Source: Candidatus Methanoperedens sp.
GTDB lineage: Archaea; Halobacteriota; Methanosarcinia; Methanosarcinales; Methanoperedenaceae
DNA: 37,410 bases
NCBI GenBank assembly: GCA_012026835.1
Contig: VEPN01000030.1
Coordinates: 1-37,410 of the forward strand
Direction: 5' to 3'
Shown here piece after piece: positions 8,238 through 16,029 of this stretch. The stretch's first letter is position 1. The number at the start of each line of letters is the position of its first letter. Under the pieces are notes generated by a model. The model was not told where the DNA came from. It ran no database searches and saw only the letters and a program-made list of their open reading frames with translations. Position numbers and translations under genes: made by a program.

Positions 8238-9365
8238 ATGAACCAAAAAGGGCTTTCTGAAAAAGAAGTGCTGGCTTTACTGAATAATGCCAGGCTAAAA
8301 GACACTTCATACTCCAAAGTGCTCAGCGCGATGTGCACAAGGCCACACCCGATAGCAGTTAAAGCCCATATGCAGTTTATCGAATCAAATCTTGGGGATT
8401 TCGGATTATTCCCGGGGACTAAAGAACTTGAAGAAAAGGTCATAAAGCTGATGGGGGAGTTATTCTGCGACCAGAATGCCTGTGGTTATATCACTACAGG
8501 CGGCACTGAATCAAATATCCAGGCTTTAAGGACTGCAAGGAACCTGTGTAATAAACAACATCCAAATATAGTCGTTCCGTCTTCAGCCCATTTCTCGTTT
8601 GATAAGATAGCAGACATCCTTGGAATTGAGGTCAGGAAAGCAGGACTGGATGGCGAATTTAAAGTTGATCCGTCTTTGATGGAGAAACTTATAGATGACA
8701 ATACCATAGCGCTTGTCGGAATTGCCGGTTCGACCGAGTTCGGCCAGATTGATCCCATAGATAAGCTTGCCAGCCTTGCTTTATCACACGATATATTCCT
8801 GCATATAGATGCTGCTTTTGGGGGTTTTGTCATACCTTTTCTTGATAAAAAATACGAGTTTGATTTCTCCATAAGAGGAGTGACATCGATAACTGCAGAC
8901 CCCCATAAGATGGGCATGTCAACAATACCGGCAGGAGGATTGCTTTTCAGGGACGAAGCATGCCTTCTTCCGCTCCAGGTTGATACGCCGTATCTTACTA
9001 TCAGGAAGCAGCATTCCCTTACAGGCACACGAAGCGGTGCGGCTGTGGCCGGGGCTTATGCAGTTATGATGCACCTGGGCATGGAAGGGTACAAGAAAAT
9101 AGTGGACAGGTGTATGGGAATGACATACAGGCTTGTTGAAGGCGCAAAAGATCTGGATATCCGTCCGTTTATTGACCCTGTAATGAATATAGTTGCACTT
9201 GATGTTCCTGAGCTGGAGAAAGTAAGAAAAAAATTGCGTGAAAAAGGATGGTTCACCTCAGTAACACGCAATCCGAGAGCCATGAGACTGGTGATCATGC
9301 CTCATCTGAATGAAGGCATTATTGAACTGTTTATTTCCGACCTGCGTGATTGCCTCAGGAGTTAA
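8238..9365 (+). CDS. mfnA: L-tyrosine decarboxylase MfnA (methanofuran pathway)
   Basis: A 375-residue PLP-dependent group II decarboxylase. Archaeal MfnA makes tyramine for methanofuran; close homologues decarboxylate aspartate to beta-alanine for coenzyme A. Visible motifs are TTGGTESNIQALRTARN (phosphate binding), SSAHFSF with the ring-stacking His118, HIDAAFGGF with Asp191, and the PLP lysine Lys224 in ADPHKMGMS. Length is normal for the archaeal family. Start ATG at 8238; the preceding 270 bp hold AT-rich promoter-like sequence (8140-8170). Its 3' end overlaps the convergent DUF3795-like gene by 4 bp. Substrate choice between Tyr and Asp cannot be read from sequence alone, but the gene supports a methanogen/ANME type metabolism. 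Confidence 0.9.
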   Translation: MNQKGLSEKEVLALLNNARLKDTSYSKVLSAMCTRPHPIAVKAHMQFIESNLGDFGLFPGTKELEEKVIKLMGELFCDQNACGYITTGGTESNIQALRTARNLCNKQHPNIVVPSSAHFSFDKIADILGIEVRKAGLDGEFKVDPSLMEKLIDDNTIALVGIAGSTEFGQIDPIDKLASLALSHDIFLHIDAAFGGFVIPFLDKKYEFDFSIRGVTSITADPHKMGMSTIPAGGLLFRDEACLLPLQVDTPYLTIRKQHSLTGTRSGAAVAGAYAVMMHLGMEGYKKIVDRCMGMTYRLVEGAKDLDIRPFIDPVMNIVALDVPELEKVRKKLREKGWFTSVTRNPRAMRLVIMPHLNEGIIELFISDLRDCLRS

Positions 9366-9595
9366 TCAATCCTGATATCAGTAAATACCGGGCAATAAGA
9401 CTTTGATAACCCGCGCATCAGTTTGCAGGGGAACTCCGGGCATTTGATACAGAATTCATTATTCTTCTTTTCAGCACAAATAAAGATCAAGCATCTTTTC
9501 TTGATCCTGTTTTCCTGCAAGCATCCAAGACATCCCTGGTTAAAGTGACCGCACATCCCGCAGGCAACACCACACCTGCCTATCGTTATTTCCAA
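9362..9595 (-). CDS. Small Cys-rich DUF3795-like protein
   Basis: A 77-residue protein with eleven cysteines in the order CGVACGMCGHFNQGCLGC, then C..FIC, C..CPEFPC and a final SYCPVF. This is the DUF3795 pattern, a family expected to bind zinc or an iron-sulfur cluster, with no assigned reaction. Start ATG at 9595, upstream of which lies an AT-rich stretch. It is convergent with mfnA (4-bp overlap). Confidence 0.75.
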   Translation of the reverse strand: MEITIGRCGVACGMCGHFNQGCLGCLQENRIKKRCLIFICAEKKNNEFCIKCPEFPCKLMRGLSKSYCPVFTDIRID

Positions 9596-9661
9596 TACTG
9601 TTTCCTCCTATCCTATCCATATTGCTCTGGTGTTAATGTATCTATATATAAACCTGACGAT

Positions 9662-9946
9662 TCACGGAAGATTTCCTTCCCCGCTTAATTCATGCTGCCG
9701 CTCTATATTCATCCTTATAAGAACCTCAAAAACCCTCCTCACCGATTCACCATCAAGCCCGCGCTCGGTAGCCGCATTGGTCACCCTATCCAGGACAACT
9801 TTGTTTTGCTCAACATCGTTTATTGGCAAGCCTGATGCTTTCTTGGCATCAAGCACTTCTTTTGCAAGTGCTGTCCTCTGTTCAATGAGTTCAAGTATCC
9901 GGTTATCGAGGTTCTCTATCCGGGCTCTTACCTCTTTTAATGGCAT
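9662..9946 (-). CDS. aroQ: Chorismate mutase (AroQ class)
   Basis: A 94-residue all-helical chorismate mutase converting chorismate to prephenate for Phe and Tyr synthesis. The family signature is clear: MPLKEVRARIENLDNRILEL with the first active-site Arg, then RTALAKEVLDAKK with the active-site Lys, and the ERQHEL region near the end. The start overlaps the 3' end of the shikimate kinase gene by 10 nt, so the two aromatic-pathway enzymes form an operon. Confidence 0.9.
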   Translation of the reverse strand: MPLKEVRARIENLDNRILELIEQRTALAKEVLDAKKASGLPINDVEQNKVVLDRVTNAATERGLDGESVRRVFEVLIRMNIERQHELSGEGNLP

Positions 9947-10788
9947 GTTTTTCCACCATTATTATTTACCTTTGTCCTTATCACTTTTCCGCCCATCCTC
10001 TGCCAGACAGGCTCAAGCCTGTCAAGAAGCTTCGAATTTCCAAGCGCTGTATATGCCGGTCCCGTACCTGACAGGCTTACTCCCTGGATGCCGGTCTCAA
10101 GAGCTGCCATAATCGGTTCGGTACTGAACCCAAGAGCTGCGCAATACAGGAAACCGTTCAGGGTCATAGCTTTTTCATAATTCCCTGCTATTGCTTCATT
10201 ATAAGCAAGTTCTATCCAGGGCCCGATAAGCCTTGAATGCGATACGTTTGTGGCTGAACTGTAAACCTGTTTCTCAGGGGCAAGGATGAGCACCTCAGAG
10301 TCATGCTCCACTCTTTTAATCAGTTCTTTTTTCCTGTTGTCCGTGACCACGAATCCGCCAAGCATCGAAGCACATGCATCATCAAAAGCGCCAGTTATCG
10401 TTACTTTTGAGTCCAGCGCCGCCTGCACACCGATTTTTATCGCTTCAACAGGAGACAATTTTTCACCAAGCGCATCAAGGGTCGCAAGCACAGTTGCGTT
10501 TGCAGCAGCGCTTGAACTCTTAAGCCCGCTTGCTATAGGTATTTCACTTTTTGTCGATACTTTGGCGCCTGAATCCGAACCGAATCGTGAAAGGACAAGC
10601 TCAACACAGCGTTCTATGAGTCTTGTATCCCCTCCCCCCTCAATGTAGCCCTGGACCTTTTTATCCCTGGTCAGGTTCACCCAGGCATTTGTTTTCAGGT
10701 CAATGCCAAAGGCTGCACCTTTCCATGTTGCTATGGCATTGATTATCGTTCCTGCTCCGCAGGCACTGGCACATCCGGATGGATTCAT
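9937..10788 (-). CDS. aroK: Archaeal shikimate kinase (GHMP family)
   Basis: A 283-residue GHMP-type kinase that phosphorylates shikimate with ATP; archaea use this enzyme in place of bacterial AroK. The N-terminus (CGAGTIINAIATWKGAAFGI) is characteristic, and the ATP-binding loop is PIASGLKSSSAAANA at about residues 86-100. GTGPAYTALG near the C-terminus is the third GHMP motif. The gene is first in an operon with chorismate mutase. ATG at 10788 is the natural start; the family begins at this point. Confidence 0.9.
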   Translation of the reverse strand: MNPSGCASACGAGTIINAIATWKGAAFGIDLKTNAWVNLTRDKKVQGYIEGGGDTRLIERCVELVLSRFGSDSGAKVSTKSEIPIASGLKSSSAAANATVLATLDALGEKLSPVEAIKIGVQAALDSKVTITGAFDDACASMLGGFVVTDNRKKELIKRVEHDSEVLILAPEKQVYSSATNVSHSRLIGPWIELAYNEAIAGNYEKAMTLNGFLYCAALGFSTEPIMAALETGIQGVSLSGTGPAYTALGNSKLLDRLEPVWQRMGGKVIRTKVNNNGGKTCH

Positions 10789-10859
10789 GTTATTTATTCA
10801 CCTTCACAATCTTACAATCAGGTCAAACACTGGTTGAATGATTCACTTCAATATTTTTA

Positions 10860-10881
10860 AATAACCTATATATGAGTTATT
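10860..10881. promoter_or_regulatory. TATA element inside a 6-bp inverted repeat, divergent promoter region
   Basis: AATAAC, then CTATATATGA, then GTTATT. The TATA-like core is itself nearly symmetric and is flanked by perfect inverted arms. It lies between aroK (minus, start 10788) and the small plus-strand genes, so it may serve both directions. Confidence 0.4.
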
Positions 10882-10896
10882 ATTTTTAGAGCTTCA

Positions 10897-11142
10897 TTGG
10901 ATTTATCTGCAACCAAACTTTTTTACAGTTCCACCAAATCGATACCTTTAAGTGTTCATAGGGATACCAGTTTACTGGAGACTGTCATCTTTAAAGGATG
11001 CCATAGATATGAAATGAACAAAAAAATATCTGAAATCCATCAAAAACGACATGAACTGATAAGTGTGGGGAAAAAAAAAGAAACAGAGGATATCGAATCT
11101 TGGATGATTGAAGAATACTACGTTCCTTACCAAGCCTCTTAG
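10897..11142 (+). CDS. Small hypothetical protein upstream of zinc-ribbon gene
   Basis: An open frame with a possible TTG start at 10897 and an ATG at 11014. The C-terminal 42 residues from the ATG are hydrophilic and helical (ISEIHQKRHELISVGKKK, then EDIESWMIEEYYVPYQ) and look more like protein than the N-terminal part. No strong ribosome binding site precedes either start. It ends 24 nt before the 51-residue zinc protein and could be cotranscribed with it. I do not recognise it, and it may be non-coding leader. Confidence 0.3.
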   Translation: MDLSATKLFYSSTKSIPLSVHRDTSLLETVIFKGCHRYEMNKKISEIHQKRHELISVGKKKETEDIESWMIEEYYVPYQAS

Positions 11143-11166
11143 TATTTTTCTTCAGGGAGGAAGAAT

Positions 11167-11322
11167 ATGGAATCAATGGGTGTTTGTAGCATTTGCGGTC
11201 GTGCTGGAAAGCTGTATACTTGTATGCTGTGCGGAAGAACTGTGTGTTCCAGATGTATCACAAGAGAAGGGGTATGTACCAGTTGTTCACATGGCAGGGC
11301 CTATTCGGCTTCCAGGACATGA
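11167..11322 (+). CDS. 51-residue four-CxxC zinc-finger protein
   Basis: A short gene with strong support. GGGAGG at 11155-11160 sits six bases before ATG at 11167, and the product has four evenly placed CxxC pairs: CSIC at 7-10, CMLC at 19-22, CSRC at 27-30 and CTSC at 37-40, ending in a basic tail. The spacing suggests two zinc sites, perhaps in a cross-brace as in RING- or HIT-type fingers. Small proteins of this kind are common in methanogens and are usually annotated as orphan zinc proteins acting in RNA or protein contacts. Its last 22 nt overlap the 3' end of the convergent DHH gene. Confidence 0.75.
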   Translation: MESMGVCSICGRAGKLYTCMLCGRTVCSRCITREGVCTSCSHGRAYSASRT

Positions 11323-12302
11323 AAATATTTTGTGGAGATAGAATCGCCTATAGACTTTAGAAGGAGCTGTTTTGCTTTTTCATTATCTGCAGCGATTCCA
11401 AAAACCCCAAGCGGGATTGAGATGCTTGCAGTAGATGTCCCTCCTGTAGCTTCACCCCAGTCACCAAATGCTTTTTTAAGGATATTTTTCATATTCATTT
11501 CCATATTCTTGGACTCTGCAAAAATATGAATTTTAGTCGCGTTAACTGCAAAGACGAGAGACGTTGAAATTCCTTCTATATCAAGCATGTATTTACATAC
11601 TTTGGGAATTGTCCCCGGGTCTTTCACATAGCCCACAGTCGTGAAAAGGGAAGTTCCTTTTATCACCCTGTTCCCGATGGCACGCGATAAATCTTCAAAC
11701 GTATCGAGTTTCACTGCCGGATGTTCCAGGCTGTTCAGCAGTTCCATATCCACATACTTATGAATGAACCAGTAAGCTTCAAGATCTGGAAGCGTAATGT
11801 TCGTTATGAGAGTCTTGGTCTTGTCCCTTATTGCAAAGAGAAGGAGGGTTGCCAGTTGTTTATCTATCGCCACGCCAAGTTTATTCAGGTATTCTATTAA
11901 AATGCTTGAAGTGGTTTCAGTAGTCCTGATATCGCGATAAGAGCAGCGTATCCCCTCTGTGTTGCCCAGAGTATGTCCCAGTACTATTGCAGGGACGATT
12001 TTTTCGACTATCTCGGTGGGCAGGATATCAACAAAAGCTATGGGATTCCGGGATGGCGAGATCGAAGGTGTATTTATCACGTCATCGCCGAGAATATTGA
12101 TAAGGGTTTTATTCTGTATAGTCCCGGTATAATAGATGCTGGCATCTATGTTATAATGCTCTGCTATCCTTTTCAGTGCAAGCGAGCTTGCCAGGGCATC
12201 CGAATCCGGGTTGTTCCTGGTATATATGGTAAGCCTCCTGTCCTGCTGGGACATATGTCTTTTAAAGGCCCGCTGTTTCCAGAAATTGAAGATATTGAAC
12301 AT
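11301..12302 (-). CDS. DHH-family protein with eroded catalytic motifs (NrnA/RecJ-like fold)
   Basis: A 333-residue protein with the two-domain DHH/DHHA1 layout of NrnA and RecJ-type phosphoesterases. Motif I survives partly (NNPDSDALASSLAL, with Arg where His is usual) and motif II keeps its Asp (FVDIL). The DHH motif itself reads GHT, the motif IV position that should be a metal-binding Asp reads Lys (AIRDKT), and the DHHA1 GGH motif reads GGT. Loss of several manganese ligands makes it probably inactive as a nuclease. It is the third gene after pcn and priL on the same strand (47-nt gap from priL), so a replication scaffold role, as for the inactive RecJ relative Cdc45, is possible but inferred. 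GGGGATGG lies just ahead of ATG 12302. Confidence 0.75.
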   Translation of the reverse strand: MFNIFNFWKQRAFKRHMSQQDRRLTIYTRNNPDSDALASSLALKRIAEHYNIDASIYYTGTIQNKTLINILGDDVINTPSISPSRNPIAFVDILPTEIVEKIVPAIVLGHTLGNTEGIRCSYRDIRTTETTSSILIEYLNKLGVAIDKQLATLLLFAIRDKTKTLITNITLPDLEAYWFIHKYVDMELLNSLEHPAVKLDTFEDLSRAIGNRVIKGTSLFTTVGYVKDPGTIPKVCKYMLDIEGISTSLVFAVNATKIHIFAESKNMEMNMKNILKKAFGDWGEATGGTSTASISIPLGVFGIAADNEKAKQLLLKSIGDSISTKYFHVLEAE

Positions 12303-12349
12303 TCCATCCCCTATATAGATATTCTTTGGATATATGTTTTCGTAATAAT

Positions 12350-13390
12350 TTAATCTTTCTTTTCCTTACTTGGTTCAGTTTTTCTTTTATTCAGTATCCA
12401 TGCTTTTTTCCTGTAATAACCCAGCGGATGTGAAATCCTCTCGCACAGGTGTTCTTTACCGTAACAATTTCCATAGGTTATCATAGTAGCACATGAAGGT
12501 GATTTATAAATTGTTCCTGTGGCACCCTGGATATGCATTACCTGGTACCTTGTCCTTTCTTCATCAAAATCGGGTGATGTTTTGTATAACTCAATTATCC
12601 CTTCAGCACTCATTCCGATATTCAGAAGGAAAGAAGTAAGGGCAAAACGCATCGAATGGGGGAGGTTAACGCCGGATTGTGCATTTGAGAGTGCATACGA
12701 CATGCATGGGGGGAAGCAGTCTGACATGATCTCACCTGCCATCTCGATGTCGAAATTGGATTTTCGCGCATTGAGCGCTTCCCGTATTTTGATAATATAT
12801 ACGCCAAGGGCTGAACAGATATCGGGAGGCACATCAAGCGGCAATCCTGATTCTATCCTTTCCCTGACCGCTTCTTCCATGATACGCGAAAAATTCTCTT
12901 TCGCAAGATACACCATTCCGCGATTCATTCTTCTGTTCACGAGCTTCCATTCATGTTCGTGAAAAGCGCTTGCATGCCTGATGTAGTCTGTAAAATCAAT
13001 AATGTATTTTCTTTCCCTGATATCAGCCCTTATTTCGAACTCATCTGCAAATTCCTTAAGCCCGGCATCTGGAAGTTTCTTTAGCATCTCATATGAAGAT
13101 TTTGCCTCTGCCAGAGAATACTTTTTTATCAGATATCTATCATTGATGCATGAAACAAGTATCCTTGCAACGGGATACGATAGTAGTTCATTTTCCGCGC
13201 TTCTATCGTTAGGACAAACGGGTTTCTCTATGCCATCCCCGATAGCTGAGAGCACGCGTTCCTTTCCCCGCTCCCTTATTTTTTCGAATGCACTGTCAAA
13301 AAACAGCTCTTCAAGCCTGAAACCAAGGTTTTCCACATATCTTGCAGATGCACTGAAAAAAGGAAAATTCGCATATCCGAAAACATCCAT
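12350..13390 (-). CDS. priL: DNA primase large subunit PriL
   Basis: A 346-residue archaeal/eukaryotic-type primase large subunit, which with PriS makes RNA-DNA primers and regulates their length. The N-terminal helical domain (about 1-210) begins YANFPFFSASARYVE. The C-terminal domain holds the four Cys ligands of the [4Fe-4S] cluster: PPCMSYAL, SPSCATMI, GNCYG and HLCERI, with the usual helical region in between. The start at 13390 is only 2 nt after the pcn stop, so clamp and primase are in one operon. Length is normal. Confidence 0.92.
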   Translation of the reverse strand: MDVFGYANFPFFSASARYVENLGFRLEELFFDSAFEKIRERGKERVLSAIGDGIEKPVCPNDRSAENELLSYPVARILVSCINDRYLIKKYSLAEAKSSYEMLKKLPDAGLKEFADEFEIRADIRERKYIIDFTDYIRHASAFHEHEWKLVNRRMNRGMVYLAKENFSRIMEEAVRERIESGLPLDVPPDICSALGVYIIKIREALNARKSNFDIEMAGEIMSDCFPPCMSYALSNAQSGVNLPHSMRFALTSFLLNIGMSAEGIIELYKTSPDFDEERTRYQVMHIQGATGTIYKSPSCATMITYGNCYGKEHLCERISHPLGYYRKKAWILNKRKTEPSKEKKD

Positions 13391-13392
13391 AG

Positions 13393-14130
13393 TTATTCGG
13401 ATTCGACCCTGGGAGCCAGCATATAACTGACCTCGCCGTGCCCCTCGGCGATTTTTAGCTTCATTTTCATCGGATAATCTTTTCCGAGGTCGATTGTGAC
13501 CTCGCTTGCTTTGCCTGCAATCTTACCGATATCTGTGAGATAGTCAAGTGAGAATAATGATTTCGACTCTGCAGGTGAAAGGTCTATAAGCTGGTCTTTT
13601 GTCATCTCAAGCCTTACATTATCAGTATCCCCTTCGGCTTCCATGAAAAAGATGTTATCTGTAACACCCATGGACATATAATCACTTACTTTTTCTGCTG
13701 CTTTTACCGCCCTTTTCAGGTCTTCTCCCCTGATAACAATCCGCGCTGGAAGTTCAAGTGTAGGGACTTTAGGCTCTTTCCTGATGGAGGACGGATCAAG
13801 CAGTGACATGGTGTAGGAAAGCCCCCGCATCCTGACAATAAGTTTATGTGCGGTTTCGTCGAGCTCAAGTTCAATATTATCGTTTCGGTCTGCCATTTCC
13901 ATTATTCCATTCAATTTCGCCAGGTCTATCCCGATCTCTCCTTCAGTCGCTTCAAAGGAATCAAAAGCATCCTTTGCAAGATCAAAACTTACCATTGCAA
14001 CATTTGCCGGGTCCACAGCCCTTACTGAAATCCCATTCTGGGCAAGCTTGAATCTTGCCTCGTCCACCAGTGTTGATATCGATTCAATAGAATCCTTGAG
14101 TTTTTCTGCACCTATTACTGCCTTGAACAT
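13393..14130 (-). CDS. pcn: Sliding clamp PCNA
   Basis: A 245-residue PCNA that forms the trimeric ring tethering polymerases and repair enzymes to DNA. The protein starts MFKAVIGAEKLKDSIE, shows the duplicated clamp fold with the interdomain connector near LLDPSSIRKEPKVP, and ends with the acidic tail typical of the family after YMLAP. I chose ATG at 14130 since GGGAGG (complement of 14137-14142) lies six bases upstream; a longer frame from 14160 would place the ribosome binding site inside the gene. First gene of the pcn - priL - DHH operon, divergent from 14246. Confidence 0.95.
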   Translation of the reverse strand: MFKAVIGAEKLKDSIESISTLVDEARFKLAQNGISVRAVDPANVAMVSFDLAKDAFDSFEATEGEIGIDLAKLNGIMEMADRNDNIELELDETAHKLIVRMRGLSYTMSLLDPSSIRKEPKVPTLELPARIVIRGEDLKRAVKAAEKVSDYMSMGVTDNIFFMEAEGDTDNVRLEMTKDQLIDLSPAESKSLFSLDYLTDIGKIAGKASEVTIDLGKDYPMKMKLKIAEGHGEVSYMLAPRVESE

Positions 14131-14245
14131 TTTCAGCCTCCCGGATATATTATTATCCATGATATTAATAATTTATCTATTGCTGAATGAAATAGCAGCA
14201 TAAAGTCGATACCTTCATATCTAACTTCCGCTTTTATTGTAGGAC

Positions 14246-14731
14246 ATGCCGGAACGATCTATTGATTTTTCACTCACGCAGGCAGAAGCCGGGGAAGGCA
14301 CCGAAATGCTCTATACAAATGCATGCACCCTCTATACCGAGCCAGAACTGTGCTTTAACTATGCGACAAATGAAGAATTAAAAGACTGGGGTTTTACAGA
14401 AGCATCTTTTACGTGCTTACTTCGGGATAAGAAGGATGTAATTATCCAGGTCGTTACTGCATACCAATATGAAGAAGGGGCGACCAGCGCATACAATGCT
14501 GATGTTGAATATTTAAAGAATAATGATTACGGCAGCCAGCTGGATATAAAAAAGATCGGCGAATCTTCAGCCCTGTTCAGGAAGAAGCAAAGCGATGGGA
14601 CTACCTATAATTTGCTCTTTTTAAAAAATAGACTATTTATAGCGATAAGCGCTAAATACATAGTCGATAAAATTGAAAATATAGCTCATATTACAGAACT
14701 TGGTGTAAAATTATCAGATAAGATTAAATAG
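14246..14731 (+). CDS. Hypothetical protein, 161 residues
   Basis: I do not recognise a family with certainty. The product is soluble, without signal peptide or membrane helix, and alternates helices and strands. The C-terminal half (SALFRKKQSDGTTYNLLFLK, then NRLFIAISAKY) resembles the beta-sheet core of small lipocalin- or PsbP-like (DUF1795-type) proteins, a loose impression only. Two Cys lie close in the N-terminal third (NACTLYTEPELC). It is followed closely by the response regulator and may be cotranscribed with it. ATG at 14246. Confidence 0.5.
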   Translation: MPERSIDFSLTQAEAGEGTEMLYTNACTLYTEPELCFNYATNEELKDWGFTEASFTCLLRDKKDVIIQVVTAYQYEEGATSAYNADVEYLKNNDYGSQLDIKKIGESSALFRKKQSDGTTYNLLFLKNRLFIAISAKYIVDKIENIAHITELGVKLSDKIK

Positions 14732-14786
14732 TTACTAATTGAATAATCTGTTTCAAATATTGTTTAAAATATTAACGGGTTTAAAT

Positions 14787-15359
14787 ATGAGCATGCACTG
14801 GCGGGAAAAACAAATATATGATGTAATAAAACAGGGAAAGTTCACAACCAGCGAGATAGTCAGCAAGGTTAATATGAGTAAAGTGACGGCCCTGAAATAC
14901 CTGGAGAGCCTTAGAGAAAGAGGCATGGTTGATTACGAATCAGTTGGCGCTGCAAAAATCTGGTTTTTAAAAAACAAGGAAGCTAAAGTCGAAAAAAAAA
15001 TCAAAGTACTGGTGGTGGATGACGACCGCAACGTGATTAATATTATACGGGATTCCCTGGAGCCCGATATTTTTGAAGTTATTGAAGCAACGAACGGAAA
15101 AGAAGCACTGGGTATGGTTTTTGCAGAATCCCCTGATATAATGATACTGGATGTCATGATGCCCGGAATGGATGGTTACAGGGTATGTGAGGAATTAAAG
15201 AAACATGGTTTCACGGATATGCCCATAATAATATTATCCGCCAGGGCCGGCATAGATGACAAACTAAGGGCAATGGATATGGGTATTAGCGATTATGTCG
15301 TGAAACCATTTGATCCAAGAGAACTAAAAGCACGGATAAAAATGGTGCTGAAATTATAG
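14787..15359 (+). CDS. Response regulator with N-terminal HTH and C-terminal receiver
   Basis: About 190 residues. Residues 1-62 form a winged-helix DNA-binding domain of the MarR/ArsR/LexA kind (REKQIYDVIKQGKFTTSEIV, then SKVTALKYLESLRERGMV). After a Lys-rich linker, residues 72-190 are a complete receiver domain: acidic cluster Asp78-Asp80, phospho-acceptor Asp122 in LDVMMPGMDG, Ser151 in ILSAR and Lys173 in VKPFDP. The order is opposite to the usual receiver-then-HTH. The frame is open from TTG at 14739, but the extra residues are hydrophobic and unlike the family, so I prefer ATG at 14787. The nearest kinase is the multi-PAS protein at 16030, 670 bp downstream on the same strand, a plausible partner. 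Confidence 0.8.
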   Translation: MSMHWREKQIYDVIKQGKFTTSEIVSKVNMSKVTALKYLESLRERGMVDYESVGAAKIWFLKNKEAKVEKKIKVLVVDDDRNVINIIRDSLEPDIFEVIEATNGKEALGMVFAESPDIMILDVMMPGMDGYRVCEELKKHGFTDMPIIILSARAGIDDKLRAMDMGISDYVVKPFDPRELKARIKMVLKL

Positions 15360-15401
15360 AAAAATTAAAAAACCCTATAAAAAATTTAATTTATATAGGG
15401 A

Positions 15402-15617
15402 TTAGGCTTCAATTTCCGGGGACTGGCTGAGTATTCCATATGTGACAGTGCCGTCTACGATATTCTCCCGCAAAATCTTGCTTTTTGCCTCGGTGAACCT
15501 TTCCTGCCACACGCTTATCTGCTCTATCGCGAATTTTGCCCGCTGATAGTAGTTAAACCCCTGGTACTCCTTTATCAGGTCATTCATCAATTTATTGATC
15601 TTTGCTTCATTCTCCAT
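15402..15617 (-). CDS. Small hypothetical protein, 71 residues
   Basis: A 71-residue soluble helical protein (residues 1-50 predicted as two amphipathic helices around NKLMNDLIKEYQGFNYYQRA and KFAIEQISVWQERFTEAKSK), ending with a short strand region. No family recognised. GGAGG (complement of about 15630-15634) precedes ATG 15617 with good spacing. A TATA-like TTTATATA on the minus strand at 15763-15770 would give a leader of about 120 nt, and this leader contains a strong hairpin (15661-15706). The gene lies between a response regulator and a histidine kinase on the other strand. Confidence 0.6.
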   Translation of the reverse strand: MENEAKINKLMNDLIKEYQGFNYYQRAKFAIEQISVWQERFTEAKSKILRENIVDGTVTYGILSQSPEIEA

Positions 15618-15660
15618 TTTTGTAGCCTCCGATTTTCATATGTATATTAATTATAGGGAT

Positions 15661-15706
15661 ATGCCCCATTTGTGGAGACTTAGATGTCCCCACAAGAGAA
15701 GGGCAT
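15661..15706 (-). promoter_or_regulatory. Strong two-part stem-loop in the leader of the 71-residue gene
   Basis: Plus-strand TTGTGGAGAC (15670-15679) and GTCCCCACAA (15686-15695) pair in 9 of 10 positions around a six-base loop. Outside them ATGCCC (15661-15666) pairs with GGGCAT (15701-15706). The whole hairpin is 46 nt and sits 44 nt upstream of the start at 15617, inside the likely 5' leader. It could be a regulatory RNA structure or a protein-binding palindrome. Confidence 0.5.
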
Positions 15707-16029
15707 GATAATCCCACTCCCAAGCTTTTCTAACTCCTACAAATCTTCACACGTTATGATAGTATATAAAACTTTCTAATCCACTCGTTCAGATTTAAAC
15801 AATATGTAAAAAGACACAACAATAGCGTCGAATTATACAGATTATACTGATGAGCACGATTAGAATTATCTGCGAAAATCTATCTGTTCCGTGAAATCTG
15901 TGTTCTATAAGAATATAACTTTTAATTCTCATTCATGTATATACAGTTCATTATATTCTTGGAGTCTTGATACCCGAACATACCTTATCCTCCGCAAAAC
16001 TTATCATAATATAAATCAATTAAGCATGG
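15707..16029. other. Intergenic region with possible dispersed repeat
   Basis: No gene is visible here. The stretch 15830-15912 carries CAGATT- and ATCTGT-rich sequence with internal inverted pieces (ACAGATTATACTGATGAGCA and CCGTGAAATCTGTGTTCT), which resembles dispersed non-coding repeats seen between genes in many environmental genomes. A TATA-like ATGTATATACAG near 15935 may be the promoter of the histidine kinase. Confidence 0.35.

Noticed and set aside
12519-12962. Plus-strand open frame of 147 codons opposite priL
   Set aside because: Ser-rich shadow of the primase gene without any start signal or recognisable domain.
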